From assembly GCA_023424865.1 (NCBI GenBank), contig JAFADM010000072.1, positions 1 through 5,961 on the forward strand: a stretch of DNA of 5,961 nucleotides, read 5' to 3'. This document shows positions 1 to 5,961 of this stretch, piece by piece. Numbering within the stretch: position 1 is the first letter of the stretch; every line of letters starts with the position of its first letter. The stretch comes from Bacillota bacterium (lineage in GTDB: Bacteria > Bacillota_A > Clostridia > DSM-8532). The notes below the pieces were generated by a model. That model ran no database searches and had not been told where the DNA came from. It saw only the letters and a list, made by a program, of their open reading frames with translations. The position numbers and the translations under genes were made by a program.

Positions 1-1370
1 CCCTGGGTAAAGCTGTTCTGACCGGGACGCCCATTTACCGAGGAGCCGTCATTGCCTCCTGCAATATTGATGCCGTCGTCACTGGCTGTAACCCTTATGA
101 TGCCGTCATTGATAGTAACATTGGCGCTTTCAATGCCTTCATAAGATTTAAGGATAGTGATTTCCCCGCCGTTTAGGGTCATCACCGTATCCGAATGGAT
201 ACCGTCGTCACCTGTGGTGATGTTGAAGACACCTCCGTTTATTACGATGCTGTTGTTGGTGTGTATGGCGTCGTCCGCCGTATCTATGTTAAAGGTGCCG
301 CCGTCAATGGTAATTCCGACGTCAGCCTTAATGCCCTTGGTGCTTACGGTGTCGGTCTGTGCAGAAGTTGCGTTGCCGCCGGGGAAATTACCTCCGGCAT
401 TATCGGTTTTAGACACTCCGTTTTCACTTCCGCCCCCGGCCTTAATATTAAAATCACCGCTTTTAATAATAACCTGAGTTACCGCCTCAATGGCATCCTG
501 CTGAGAATCAAGGGTAAAAATACCGCTTTCAATATAGACATAGCCTTTCTCCGAATCACTGTCCTCCGTGGATTTAAGAGCCTCTCCTTGGGAGGTGACC
601 GTGATATCCGCAACCTTTACAACAAGGAAATCCTTACCCCGAATGCCGTCTCCTGCCGCATCCACCGTAATCTTTCCGCCGGTAATCCAAAGGCCGTCCT
701 TGCTGACAATACCGTCGTCATAATTAGCTTTAACCGTAAGAGAGCCGTTACCTGCAATTACCAGATCATCCTTGCTGAAAAGCGCGCCGTCCGGCTCGCC
801 GGAATCATCGAGGCTTGCCCGTGTGGCGCCGTCCTCAAGAGTGTTTTCAGTACCGTCAGCCAGTATAATCATGGTTTTTTCCGCGCTTAACACATGTAAA
901 ACCGCATCCGAGCTGCTGGTAAGACGGGCGTCGTTGAGTACGATTTTCACGGTGCTTTTATCCGACGAATCCACCACCAGCTTTCCGTCGGTGAGGGTTC
1001 CCGATACCACATAGGTTCCTCCGCCGGTTATGGTAACGGTACCGCCTTCGGCTTTGGCCCCGGAGCCCTCCACAGTAGCCGAGTCGCCGTTCAACAGAAT
1101 TTTGGTAGCCGAAGCATAGCTCCAGGAAATGTCCTCATCCTCCGCGGCAAATTCCACGGAAATAGGTATAAGAGCCAGCTCTCCATTTTCCGTATTGGAT
1201 TCAACCGTACTTCCTGCCGTTGTTGTTGCCGACGGGCTGGGTGTTTCGCTTGCCCCGGGAGTTGTATCAATGACGGCAGAAGAGCAAGCTGTCAGGAGAA
1301 AGGCGGAAAGCACCCCTGCACAAAGAAGTTTTATACGTTTAAATTTTGAAAAACCTATTAAAGCTTTCAT
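1..1370 (-). CDS. Secreted beta-helix lipoprotein, Cthe_2159-type carbohydrate-binding domain (partial, C-terminus off window)
   Basis: Read on the minus strand, an open frame starts at ATG 1370-1368 and runs without a stop to the left edge, giving 456 codons. The start is fixed by an in-frame TGA just upstream (1373-1371) and an AAAGG ribosome binding site about 9 bases before it. Residues 1-29 are a lipoprotein signal peptide: basic start (K9, K11, R12, K14), hydrophobic core, then the lipobox LTAC with the lipidated Cys at 29. Residues 30-62 are a Ser/Thr/Pro-rich surface linker. From about residue 90 the protein is a repetitive beta-helix, with turns such as YDDGI (217-221), ADDAI (365-369), GDDGI (387-391), YEGI (410-413) and SDDGI (430-434) spaced 21-22 residues apart. 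Gly/Asn-rich loops interrupt it at about 311-345 and 436-452. This matches the family of Clostridium thermocellum Cthe_2159, a cellulose-binding, calcium-containing, pectate-lyase-like fold (established knowledge). Binding to polysaccharide at the cell surface is inferred; no catalytic site is evident in the visible part. Confidence 0.85.
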   Translation of the reverse strand, partial: MKALIGFSKFKRIKLLCAGVLSAFLLTACSSAVIDTTPGASETPSPSATTTAGSTVESNTENGELALIPISVEFAAEDEDISWSYASATKILLNGDSATVEGSGAKAEGGTVTITGGGTYVVSGTLTDGKLVVDSSDKSTVKIVLNDARLTSSSDAVLHVLSAEKTMIILADGTENTLEDGATRASLDDSGEPDGALFSKDDLVIAGNGSLTVKANYDDGIVSKDGLWITGGKITVDAAGDGIRGKDFLVVKVADITVTSQGEALKSTEDSDSEKGYVYIESGIFTLDSQQDAIEAVTQVIIKSGDFNIKAGGGSENGVSKTDNAGGNFPGGNATSAQTDTVSTKGIKADVGITIDGGTFNIDTADDAIHTNNSIVINGGVFNITTGDDGIHSDTVMTLNGGEITILKSYEGIESANVTINDGIIRVTASDDGINIAGGNDGSSVNGRPGQNSFTQ

Positions 1371-1405
1371 TCATTTCATCCTTTCCATGTAAATCACCTT
1401 CAAAC

Positions 1406-1469
1406 GGATCATACCTTAGGAATGCCCCTTTCAGCTGATCCTAACCCGTATTTAAAGTTCTTTCGGGTT
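1406..1469 (-). other. Possible structured 5' leader (two tandem hairpins) of the lipoprotein gene
   Basis: Within the predicted untranslated leader, two perfect 6-base inverted repeats lie side by side. The first to be transcribed pairs AACCCG with CGGGTT (plus-strand positions 1464-1469 and 1443-1448, loop of 15). The second pairs GGATCA with TGATCC (1436-1441 and 1406-1411, loop of 24). No U-tract follows either, so they are not intrinsic terminators, and I could not match them to a riboswitch class I know. They could be a regulatory leader, protein-binding sites or chance. Confidence 0.25.
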
Positions 1470-1488
1470 CTCATGGTTCTACAACCTG

Positions 1489-1494
1489 ATTATA
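1489..1494 (-). promoter_or_regulatory. Probable -10 box for the lipoprotein gene
   Basis: On the minus strand the sequence is a perfect TATAAT, reading from 1494 to 1489. It would start transcription near 1482 and leave a leader of about 110 bases before the ATG at 1370. No good -35 hexamer sits 16-18 bases upstream; TTCACC is present but with a 20-base spacer. The promoter may therefore be weak or need an activator. The site is called on the -10 match and its position alone. Confidence 0.45.
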
Positions 1495-1537
1495 GCGCTT
1501 CAATGTGAAGGCTGGGTGAAAAACACCTGATTTCTTA

Positions 1538-1567
1538 TTGACTCTGTTTTGTCTCCTATGCTATACT
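1538..1567 (+). promoter_or_regulatory. Sigma-A-type promoter of the marR-ABC operon
   Basis: A -35 box TTGACT (1538-1543) and a -10 box TATACT (1562-1567) are separated by 18 bases, each differing from consensus by one base. Transcription would start around 1573-1575, giving a leader of about 43 bases before the TTG start at 1617. This is the only good promoter seen upstream of the three-gene operon, and it faces away from the lipoprotein gene. Confidence 0.7.
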
Positions 1568-1577
1568 GCAATAGTTA

Positions 1578-1591
1578 GTTGCGGTCGCAAC
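1578..1591 (+). promoter_or_regulatory. Probable MarR operator (perfect palindrome)
   Basis: GTTGCG-GT-CGCAAC is a perfect 6+2+6 inverted repeat beginning 10 bases after the -10 box, at or just past the expected transcription start. A dimeric winged-helix repressor bound here would block initiation. MarR-family proteins typically bind such short palindromes in their own promoters (established for the family). That this MarR protein is the one that binds is inferred from its position directly upstream of the gene. Confidence 0.6.
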
Positions 1592-1602
1592 AATTTAGTT
1601 TC

Positions 1603-1607
1603 AGGAG
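1603..1607 (+). promoter_or_regulatory. Ribosome binding site deciding the TTG start of the MarR gene
   Basis: AGGAG lies 9 bases before TTG 1617-1619. The next in-frame ATG (1629-1631) is 21 bases from this site, too far for efficient initiation, and has no closer Shine-Dalgarno motif. The TTG start is therefore preferred, making the protein four residues longer than an ATG-only call would. Confidence 0.65.
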
Positions 1608-1616
1608 TGAATTCTA

Positions 1617-2135
1617 TTGGATCCATTAATGAAATTTATCGGTCGAACCTCCCGCTGCGCCATTCTTTACAGGGGCAATTTGCTCGCCCCCTACGGACTC
1701 AACGGACATCAGCATTCTTATATTATTCCTATCTGCCAGCATCCCGGAATTACACAGGATAAGCTGGCACAGATGGTTTATGTCAATAAGAGCAATGTAG
1801 CAAGGCAAATCTCCCTGCTTGAGCAAAACGGATTTGCAACCCGTCTTCCAGGAGATACGGACAGGCGGCAAATGCGGGTTTATCCCACCGATAAATTACT
1901 TGAACTATACCCTAAAATTTTAGAGGTATTAAAAGGTTGGAATGAAAAGCTGCTGGAGGATTTCAATCCCGGTGAGCGTCAGCTTCTTATGGGCATGATG
2001 GAAAAGATTACGGAAAAAGCCATAAAAACCATCAGCGAGCTTCAGGAGGCAGATGAACCAAACAGCGGCACAGAAGCTGCCGGCAAGGAAAAAAGGCCTT
2101 CCGGGAGAGCGGATTCAGACGGAGGATTACAATGA
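1617..2135 (+). CDS. MarR-family winged-helix transcriptional regulator
   Basis: This 172-residue protein has the size and architecture of a MarR dimer: an N-terminal helical part (about 1-30), a winged helix-turn-helix (about 31-93), and a C-terminal dimerisation helix (about 95-142). The recognition helix is around residues 57-71 (NKSNVARQISLLEQ), and the wing carries the hallmark D-x-D-R-R motif (GDTDRRQMRVYPT, 79-91). Residues 145-172 are a Gly/Ser/Lys-rich tail that looks disordered. Its stop overlaps the next gene's start as ATGA (2132-2135), so translation is coupled with the exporter. Regulators of this subtype are commonly found next to paired ABC exporter genes in Clostridia. Likely role: ligand-responsive repressor of its own operon through the palindrome at 1578-1591. 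The ligand is unknown; no redox-sensing cysteine pair is obvious (C14 and C40 are the only cysteines). Confidence 0.9.
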   Translation: MDPLMKFIGRTSRCAILYRGNLLAPYGLNGHQHSYIIPICQHPGITQDKLAQMVYVNKSNVARQISLLEQNGFATRLPGDTDRRQMRVYPTDKLLELYPKILEVLKGWNEKLLEDFNPGERQLLMGMMEKITEKAIKTISELQEADEPNSGTEAAGKEKRPSGRADSDGGLQ

Positions 2136-3844
2136 AGGAGCTTTTGAACTACTTACGGCCCAATTATTTCAAGATGTCTGTGGGATTATTTTTCAAATTT
2201 GCGGGGACAATTACGGATCTTCTCATTCCATGGATACTGGCCTATATGATTGACGAGGTAGTGCCCTTAAGGCGCATACCTCTTATTGTTCTCTGGGGAC
2301 TTGTTATGGTGCTGTGCTCCGTTGCGGCCCTGGTAACCAATATTATAGCCAACCGCATGGCGGCCAGAGTTGCGGGAGATACCACGGAAAAAATCCGTCA
2401 CGACCTGTTCTCCCGGATTACCTCTCTCTCCTGCCGTCAGATTGACGGTTTTACCGTTCCCTCTCTTGTATCCAGGCTCACCTCGGATACCTATAATGTA
2501 CATAATATGGTAGGCATGCTCCAGCGGTTGGGAGTTCGAGCTCCCATTCTGCTTCTGGGAGGAATCATGCTCACCCTTACGCTGGATACGGTGCTGACCC
2601 TGGTTCTGCTGGCCATTATGCCCCTTCTGGCTTTACTGGTCTATTTTGTGTCTAAAAAAGGTATTCCCCTGTACACACGGCTTCAGCAATCGGTGGATAA
2701 TCTGGTCAGGACCGTGCGGGAAAACATAACGGGAATCCGTGTCATAAAGGCCCTGTCCCGAACCGAGCATGAAAAGCGCCGCTTTGGGGATGTGAACAAT
2801 CAGGTGGTCGACAATGAAAAGCTGGCAGGAAAGGTCATGGCCATATCCAATCCCACCATGAACCTTCTTCTTAACCTGGGCCTAACCCTGGTTATTCTGG
2901 TGGGTGCTTACAGAACCGACCTTGGACTTACACAGCCCGGCAAAATCATTGCCTTTCTCACCTATTTCACTATTATTCTCAACGCCATGATGACCTTAAC
3001 CCGCATTTTCGTTCTCATATCCAAGGGCACCGCCTCCTTTCAGCGCATTTCCGAGGTTATTCAAGCTCCTTCGGAGCCTTCCGTTCTCCCTGCCCAGGAA
3101 AAAAAGGGAGAGGAGCATATTGCCTTCAGGCAGGTATCCTTTTCCTATCACAAAAGGGAAAACAGTGTGGAGAATATTGATTTTTCCTTAAATCGCGGGG
3201 AAACCCTGGGGATCATCGGTGCCACCGGAAGCGGAAAATCCACTGTCATTCGCCTCCTTCTAAGGTTTTATGACACAGATGAAGGCCAGATTCTTATTGA
3301 CGGACGGGATATTCGAAGCATACCTGAAAAGGAGCTTTACAGCCTGTTCGGCGTAGTTTTCCAAAACGATGTGCTCTATGCCGATACCATAGCTGAAAAC
3401 ATTGCCTTTGGACGGGACTTAAGCCATGAGCAGATCCTTAAAGCGGCAGTCTGTGCCCAGGCAAGCGAATTTATTGAGTCGAAGGAAGACGGTCTTTTAC
3501 ATAAGCTCACCATCCGCGGCTCCAATTTAAGCGGCGGGCAGAAGCAGCGGCTTTTAATTGCCCGAGCCCTTGCAGCCATGCCGGACATTCTCATATTGGA
3601 CGACTCCTCCAGCGCCCTGGACTATAAAACCGACAGTATGCTCAGAAAAGCGCTTCATCAAAGCTTTTCAAATACCACCACCCTCATTGTTGCCCAGCGC
3701 ATCAGCTCCATTATGCACGCGGATCGGATTTTATTTCTGGACGAGGGGAAGATCATTGGCTATGGAACCCATGAGGAGCTTCTGGATGTTTGCCCCCTGT
3801 ATCAGGAAATTGCGAAAGCCCAGCTAGGAGGATGTCATGTCTAG
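2132..3844 (+). CDS. Heterodimeric ABC exporter, subunit 1 (degenerate Walker B / switch residues)
   Basis: This 570-residue half-transporter has six predicted membrane segments (roughly 16-41, 51-73, 137-155, 156-174, 243-262, 271-297), followed by a nucleotide-binding domain from about 330. Motifs seen are A-loop Tyr339, Walker A GATGSGKST (363-371), Q-loop Gln411, signature LSGGQ (466-470), Walker B ILILD ending at Asp490, and D-loop SALD (494-497). The residue after Walker B is Asp491 instead of the catalytic Glu, and the switch position is Gln522 (AQR) instead of His. Both changes mark the degenerate-site subunit of asymmetric exporters such as TM287, BmrC and LmrC (established knowledge). 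The start ATG has GGAGG at 2121-2125, 6 bases upstream. The gene overlaps its MarR regulator by 4 bases and its partner by 8. It probably exports drugs, peptides or lipids; the substrate is not deducible. Confidence 0.92.
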   Translation: MKELLNYLRPNYFKMSVGLFFKFAGTITDLLIPWILAYMIDEVVPLRRIPLIVLWGLVMVLCSVAALVTNIIANRMAARVAGDTTEKIRHDLFSRITSLSCRQIDGFTVPSLVSRLTSDTYNVHNMVGMLQRLGVRAPILLLGGIMLTLTLDTVLTLVLLAIMPLLALLVYFVSKKGIPLYTRLQQSVDNLVRTVRENITGIRVIKALSRTEHEKRRFGDVNNQVVDNEKLAGKVMAISNPTMNLLLNLGLTLVILVGAYRTDLGLTQPGKIIAFLTYFTIILNAMMTLTRIFVLISKGTASFQRISEVIQAPSEPSVLPAQEKKGEEHIAFRQVSFSYHKRENSVENIDFSLNRGETLGIIGATGSGKSTVIRLLLRFYDTDEGQILIDGRDIRSIPEKELYSLFGVVFQNDVLYADTIAENIAFGRDLSHEQILKAAVCAQASEFIESKEDGLLHKLTIRGSNLSGGQKQRLLIARALAAMPDILILDDSSSALDYKTDSMLRKALHQSFSNTTTLIVAQRISSIMHADRILFLDEGKIIGYGTHEELLDVCPLYQEIAKAQLGGCHV

Positions 3845-5609
3845 AAATACGGAAAACAAGCCTTCAAAAATGAATTGGAATACCCTCCTGCGCCTGTGGA
3901 GGTATATTTACGATTATAAAAGCCTGCTGTTTATGGCCCTGTTTCTAACCCTGTCCAGCAATTTATTTGCCCTGGTAGGCCCAATGCTCTCAGGCTACGC
4001 CATTGATGCCATTGAACCCGGAAAGGGTCTTGTGGTTTTTGAGAGGGTCTTTTATTACTGCGGGCTTATGGTAGTGTTTTATGTTCTTTCCTCTGTTCTT
4101 TCCTATGCCCTGGCCCTTATTATGATCCAACTAAGCCAAAAAATTGTATACAAAATGCGCAAGGATGTCTTTGAAAAGCTGGCAAGCCTTCCGGTAGGCT
4201 ACTTCGATCGCTATCAGGCCGGCGATATCATCAGCCGTATTACCTATGATATTGATACCATCAATACCTCTCTTTCCAATGACCTTATCCAAATCTGCAC
4301 AAGCATTGTTACTGTGGGCGGCTCCCTTATTATGATGCTTTCCATCTCCCCTGTTCTTGTGCTTATTTTCGCCGTAACCATCCCCATATCCATTTACTTT
4401 ACAAAGCGAATGACCGGCAAGGTACGCCCTCTCTTCCGAAAGCGGTCAGCCAAGTTGGGAGAGCTCAACGGCTATGTCGAGGAGGTTTTATCTGGACAAA
4501 AAAGCATTAAGGCCTATCACCGTGAGGAGGTTTTTGTCGAACGCTTTGACAAGCGCAACAAGGAAGCTGTGGAAGCCTATTATGATTCGGAATACTACGG
4601 CAGTATCGTTATGCCCTTTGTCAATTTTATCAACAACCTGTCCATGTCTCTGGTAAGTGTTTTCGGCGCACTTTTGTTTTTATTTGGGCGGATGAGCCTG
4701 GGAAGCGTCTCCTCCTTTGTCCTTTATTCAAGAAAATTTTCAGGCCCAATTAATGAAACGGCTAATATTATAAGCGAGCTGCAATCGGCTTTTGCAGCCG
4801 CAGAAAGAGTTTTCAGAATTCTGGATGAAAGCCCCGAGCCACTGGATAAGGAAGGGGCTCATGTCTATTCGGACGTTGAAGGGAACCTTAGTATAAAGGA
4901 GGTATCCTTCGGCTACACTCCCGACAAGATTATATTGAAAAAGCTGAGCCTCCATGCACAAAAGGGTAATCTGGTGGCTATTGTGGGGCCTACAGGAGCA
5001 GGAAAAACCACCATCATCAACCTTCTTATGCGGTTTTATGATCCCAGCTCAGGCAGAATCGAGCTTGACGGCACCGATTTGCGGGATGCTACCCGGGAAA
5101 GCCTGCGCCGATCCTATGCCATGGTTTTACAGGACACCTGGCTTTTCCATGGCACGCTGTTCGATAATATTGCCTATGGCCGGGAAGACGCCACCCGGGA
5201 GGAAGTGGTGGCGGCAGCCAAAGCGGCAAAAATTCACGGTTATATTGTGAAACTGCCCCAGGGCTACGATACGGTTTTAAGTGAAGAGGGAATGAATATC
5301 TCTCAGGGGCAGAAGCAGCTAATCACCATTGCCCGTGCCATGCTCACCAAGGCTCCCATGCTTATTCTGGACGAAGCCACCTCCAATGTGGACACCCAGA
5401 CCGAGGTTCGCATTCAGGCAGCCATGCGAAATTTAATGAAGGACAAAACCTGCTTTGTTATAGCCCATCGCCTGTCCACCATACAAAACGCCGATACCAT
5501 CCTTGTTCTAAAGGACGGGGATATTGTGGAGCAGGGCAATCATGACGAGCTTTTAACCCTTGGCGGCCTTTATTCCGAGCTCTATTATTCCCAGTTCGAA
5601 AATGCCTGA
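3837..5609 (+). CDS. Heterodimeric ABC exporter, subunit 2 (catalytic Walker B, non-canonical ISQGQ signature)
   Basis: This 590-residue half-transporter has a charged cytoplasmic N-terminus, six predicted membrane segments (roughly 29-56, 72-98, 151-172, 173-190, 258-283, 285-300), and a nucleotide-binding domain from about 350. Motifs seen are A-loop Tyr360, Walker A GPTGAGKTT (384-392), Q-loop Gln432, Walker B LILDE with catalytic Glu513, D-loop SNVD (516-519) and switch His544 (AHRLST). The signature is ISQGQ (488-492) rather than LSGGQ, as usual in the LmrD/BmrD-type partner. Paired with subunit 1, its Walker motifs meet the good LSGGQ to make the hydrolytic site, while its ISQGQ faces the degenerate Walker site. 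The start ATG 3837 has AGGAGG at 3826-3831, 5 bases upstream, inside the end of subunit 1. The 8-base overlap suggests translational coupling and balanced production. It is the last gene of the operon. Confidence 0.92.
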   Translation: MSRNTENKPSKMNWNTLLRLWRYIYDYKSLLFMALFLTLSSNLFALVGPMLSGYAIDAIEPGKGLVVFERVFYYCGLMVVFYVLSSVLSYALALIMIQLSQKIVYKMRKDVFEKLASLPVGYFDRYQAGDIISRITYDIDTINTSLSNDLIQICTSIVTVGGSLIMMLSISPVLVLIFAVTIPISIYFTKRMTGKVRPLFRKRSAKLGELNGYVEEVLSGQKSIKAYHREEVFVERFDKRNKEAVEAYYDSEYYGSIVMPFVNFINNLSMSLVSVFGALLFLFGRMSLGSVSSFVLYSRKFSGPINETANIISELQSAFAAAERVFRILDESPEPLDKEGAHVYSDVEGNLSIKEVSFGYTPDKIILKKLSLHAQKGNLVAIVGPTGAGKTTIINLLMRFYDPSSGRIELDGTDLRDATRESLRRSYAMVLQDTWLFHGTLFDNIAYGREDATREEVVAAAKAAKIHGYIVKLPQGYDTVLSEEGMNISQGQKQLITIARAMLTKAPMLILDEATSNVDTQTEVRIQAAMRNLMKDKTCFVIAHRLSTIQNADTILVLKDGDIVEQGNHDELLTLGGLYSELYYSQFENA

Positions 5610-5616
5610 TCCTTTA

Positions 5617-5640
5617 GCTTCCTTATAAAAAAGCGTTTTT
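5617..5640 (+). terminator. Weak candidate intrinsic terminator of the ABC operon
   Basis: Eight bases after the subunit 2 stop, GCTT (5617-5620) can pair with AAGC (5631-5634), and a run of five T follows at 5636-5640. The stem is only 4 base pairs with a 10-base loop. An alternative A-T stem around GCG (5628-5640) is no stronger. Position and T-run fit a terminator, but the hairpin is poor. Confidence 0.3.
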
Positions 5641-5659
5641 CTGCTGCTCGCCTCTCAAA

Positions 5660-5714
5660 CGGCTTCTAGCGGTTACTAAAACCGTACGCGGTGCAGCCGG
5701 ATTTGAGTAAGCCG
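5660..5714 (+). repeat. Cluster of short inverted repeats between the operon and the Rpn-like remnant
   Basis: Perfect short inverted repeats are packed here: CGGCTT (5660-5665) with AAGCCG (5709-5714), CGGTT (5670-5674) with AACCG (5680-5684), and ACCG (5681-5684) with CGGT (5689-5692). The outer pair encloses the inner ones and could fold as a branched hairpin, though the two inner pairings share bases and compete. The right part overlaps the pseudogene. This may be the scar of an insertion or deletion junction, or chance in a GC-richer stretch. Confidence 0.25.
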
Positions 5715-5947
5715 CTGGACAGGTGGCTGATATTTATTGAGGATTGGCCGGAGGAGGTGCGAGAAATGGCAAAGAGAGAAGAGCCTGCCTAGCCAAAGCA
5801 GAAGAGCTTCTGGAACGTCTGGGGGGTTTTGATCAAATCAGAAGGTATTATGAAGCCAGGGAAATGGCTATTCATGATGATAAAGTCATTTCAAAAAAAA
5901 CGGGATTGCCCATAGAGGAAGTCACCGAACTCCGAATACAGCAATAG
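5691..5947 (+). pseudogene. C-terminal remnant of an Rpn-like PD-(D/E)XK nuclease/transposase family gene, truncated and frameshifted
   Basis: The reading frame through 5691-5789 encodes a segment including LSKPLDRWLIFIEDWPEEVR and then EMAKREEPA before a TAG at 5790-5792. The protein-like sequence resumes in another frame as LAKAEELLERLGGFDQIRR, YYEAREMAIHDDK and a final GLPIEEVTELR, stopping at TAG 5945-5947. Joined, these resemble the C-terminal part of Rpn/PDDEXK_2 family proteins: the LDRWL-F-I segment, a P-E-E region, an alternating helix, the R-x-Y-E-A-R-E motif and a closing TGLxIEEV motif. One missing base near 5789-5791 restores the join. The N-terminal nuclease domain is absent: in-frame TAG at 5667-5669 precedes it and no catalytic D/E-x-K motif is seen. 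The Gly/Glu/Lys-rich linker usual before the final motif is also missing. A TTG-started 67-codon frame at 5744-5947 lacks a ribosome site and is not a credible gene by itself. Family assignment is from memory of the motif pattern. Confidence 0.65.
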
Positions 5948-5957
5948 CATGATGCTA
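5945..5957 (+). repeat. Short palindrome at the right edge, overlapping the remnant's stop codon
   Basis: TAGCAT-G-ATGCTA is a perfect 6-base inverted repeat starting on the stop codon of the Rpn-like remnant. It could be the stem of a terminator or an end sequence, but the one-base centre would force stem bases into the loop, and the window ends four bases later, so no T-tract can be judged. Confidence 0.2.
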
Positions 5958-5961
5958 ATTG

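Noticed and set aside
195..890. Long plus-strand open frame (231 codons) opposite the lipoprotein gene
   Set aside because: It is an antisense shadow of the repetitive beta-helix coding sequence, has no convincing ribosome site, and its translation resembles no protein family I know. The minus-strand frame has a signal peptide, lipobox and regular repeats.
1..1370. Short DNA repeats considered as CRISPR-like or tandem non-coding repeats
   Set aside because: The repeats are irregular, share codon phase and encode beta-helix turns; there are no uniform spacers.
157..1392. Other plus-strand frames over the lipoprotein gene (157-477, 772-1014, 1129-1392)
   Set aside because: All lie antisense to the lipoprotein, with Pro/Ser/Val-rich translations expected from reversed Gly/Asp/Thr codons.
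1406..1441. Hairpin considered as an intrinsic terminator in the divergent intergenic region
   Set aside because: No T-run follows the stem on either strand, and both flanking genes point away from it.
1538..1762. Plus-strand 74-codon frame starting in the promoter
   Set aside because: It begins inside the -35 box and overlaps the MarR gene in another frame, so it would be upstream of the transcription start.
5744..5947. Stand-alone 67-residue protein starting at TTG 5744
   Set aside because: There is no ribosome binding site before TTG, and the first 15 or so residues are out-of-frame translation of a better coding signal in the neighbouring frame. It is better explained as the distal part of a frameshifted gene.

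Overview
The window looks like chromosomal DNA of a low-to-moderate GC Gram-positive anaerobe of the class Clostridia. The evidence is family-level only: a Cthe_2159-type beta-helix lipoprotein with a Gram-positive-style lipobox, strong AGGAG/GGAGG ribosome binding sites, a TTG-started MarR regulator fused by overlaps to a pair of half-size ABC exporters, and a remnant of a PD-(D/E)XK (Rpn-type) nuclease/transposase family protein common in these bacteria. I cannot name the genus from sequence alone.

Layout. Bases 1-1370 (minus strand) hold the N-terminal 456 codons of a secreted lipoprotein with a right-handed beta-helix built of roughly 22-residue rungs; its C-terminus lies beyond the left edge. 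Bases 1371-1616 are a divergent intergenic region with a consensus -10 box and two possible RNA hairpins on the lipoprotein side, and a good sigma-A-type promoter plus a perfect 6+2+6 inverted repeat on the other side. Bases 1617-5609 (plus strand) form a tight three-gene operon: MarR-family regulator, ABC exporter subunit 1 (4-base overlap), ABC exporter subunit 2 (8-base overlap). Bases 5610-5690 carry a weak terminator-like hairpin and short inverted repeats. About 5691-5947 is a 5'-truncated and frameshifted C-terminal fragment of an Rpn/PD-(D/E)XK transposase-family gene.

How it works together (inference). The two ABC proteins are complementary halves of one heterodimeric exporter. Subunit 1 carries a canonical LSGGQ but has Asp for the catalytic Glu and Gln for the switch His. 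Subunit 2 has canonical Walker B Glu and switch His but a degenerate ISQGQ signature. Assembled head-to-tail they give one competent and one degenerate ATP site, as in TM287/288, BmrCD and LmrCD. The MarR protein is likely an autorepressor acting at the palindrome just after the -10 box, so that its ligand, perhaps the exported compound, would induce the whole operon. The substrate cannot be deduced. Nothing in the window looks like a wholly new system; the points of most interest are the clean operator, the asymmetric exporter chemistry, the structured leader of the lipoprotein gene and the decayed Rpn-like gene.
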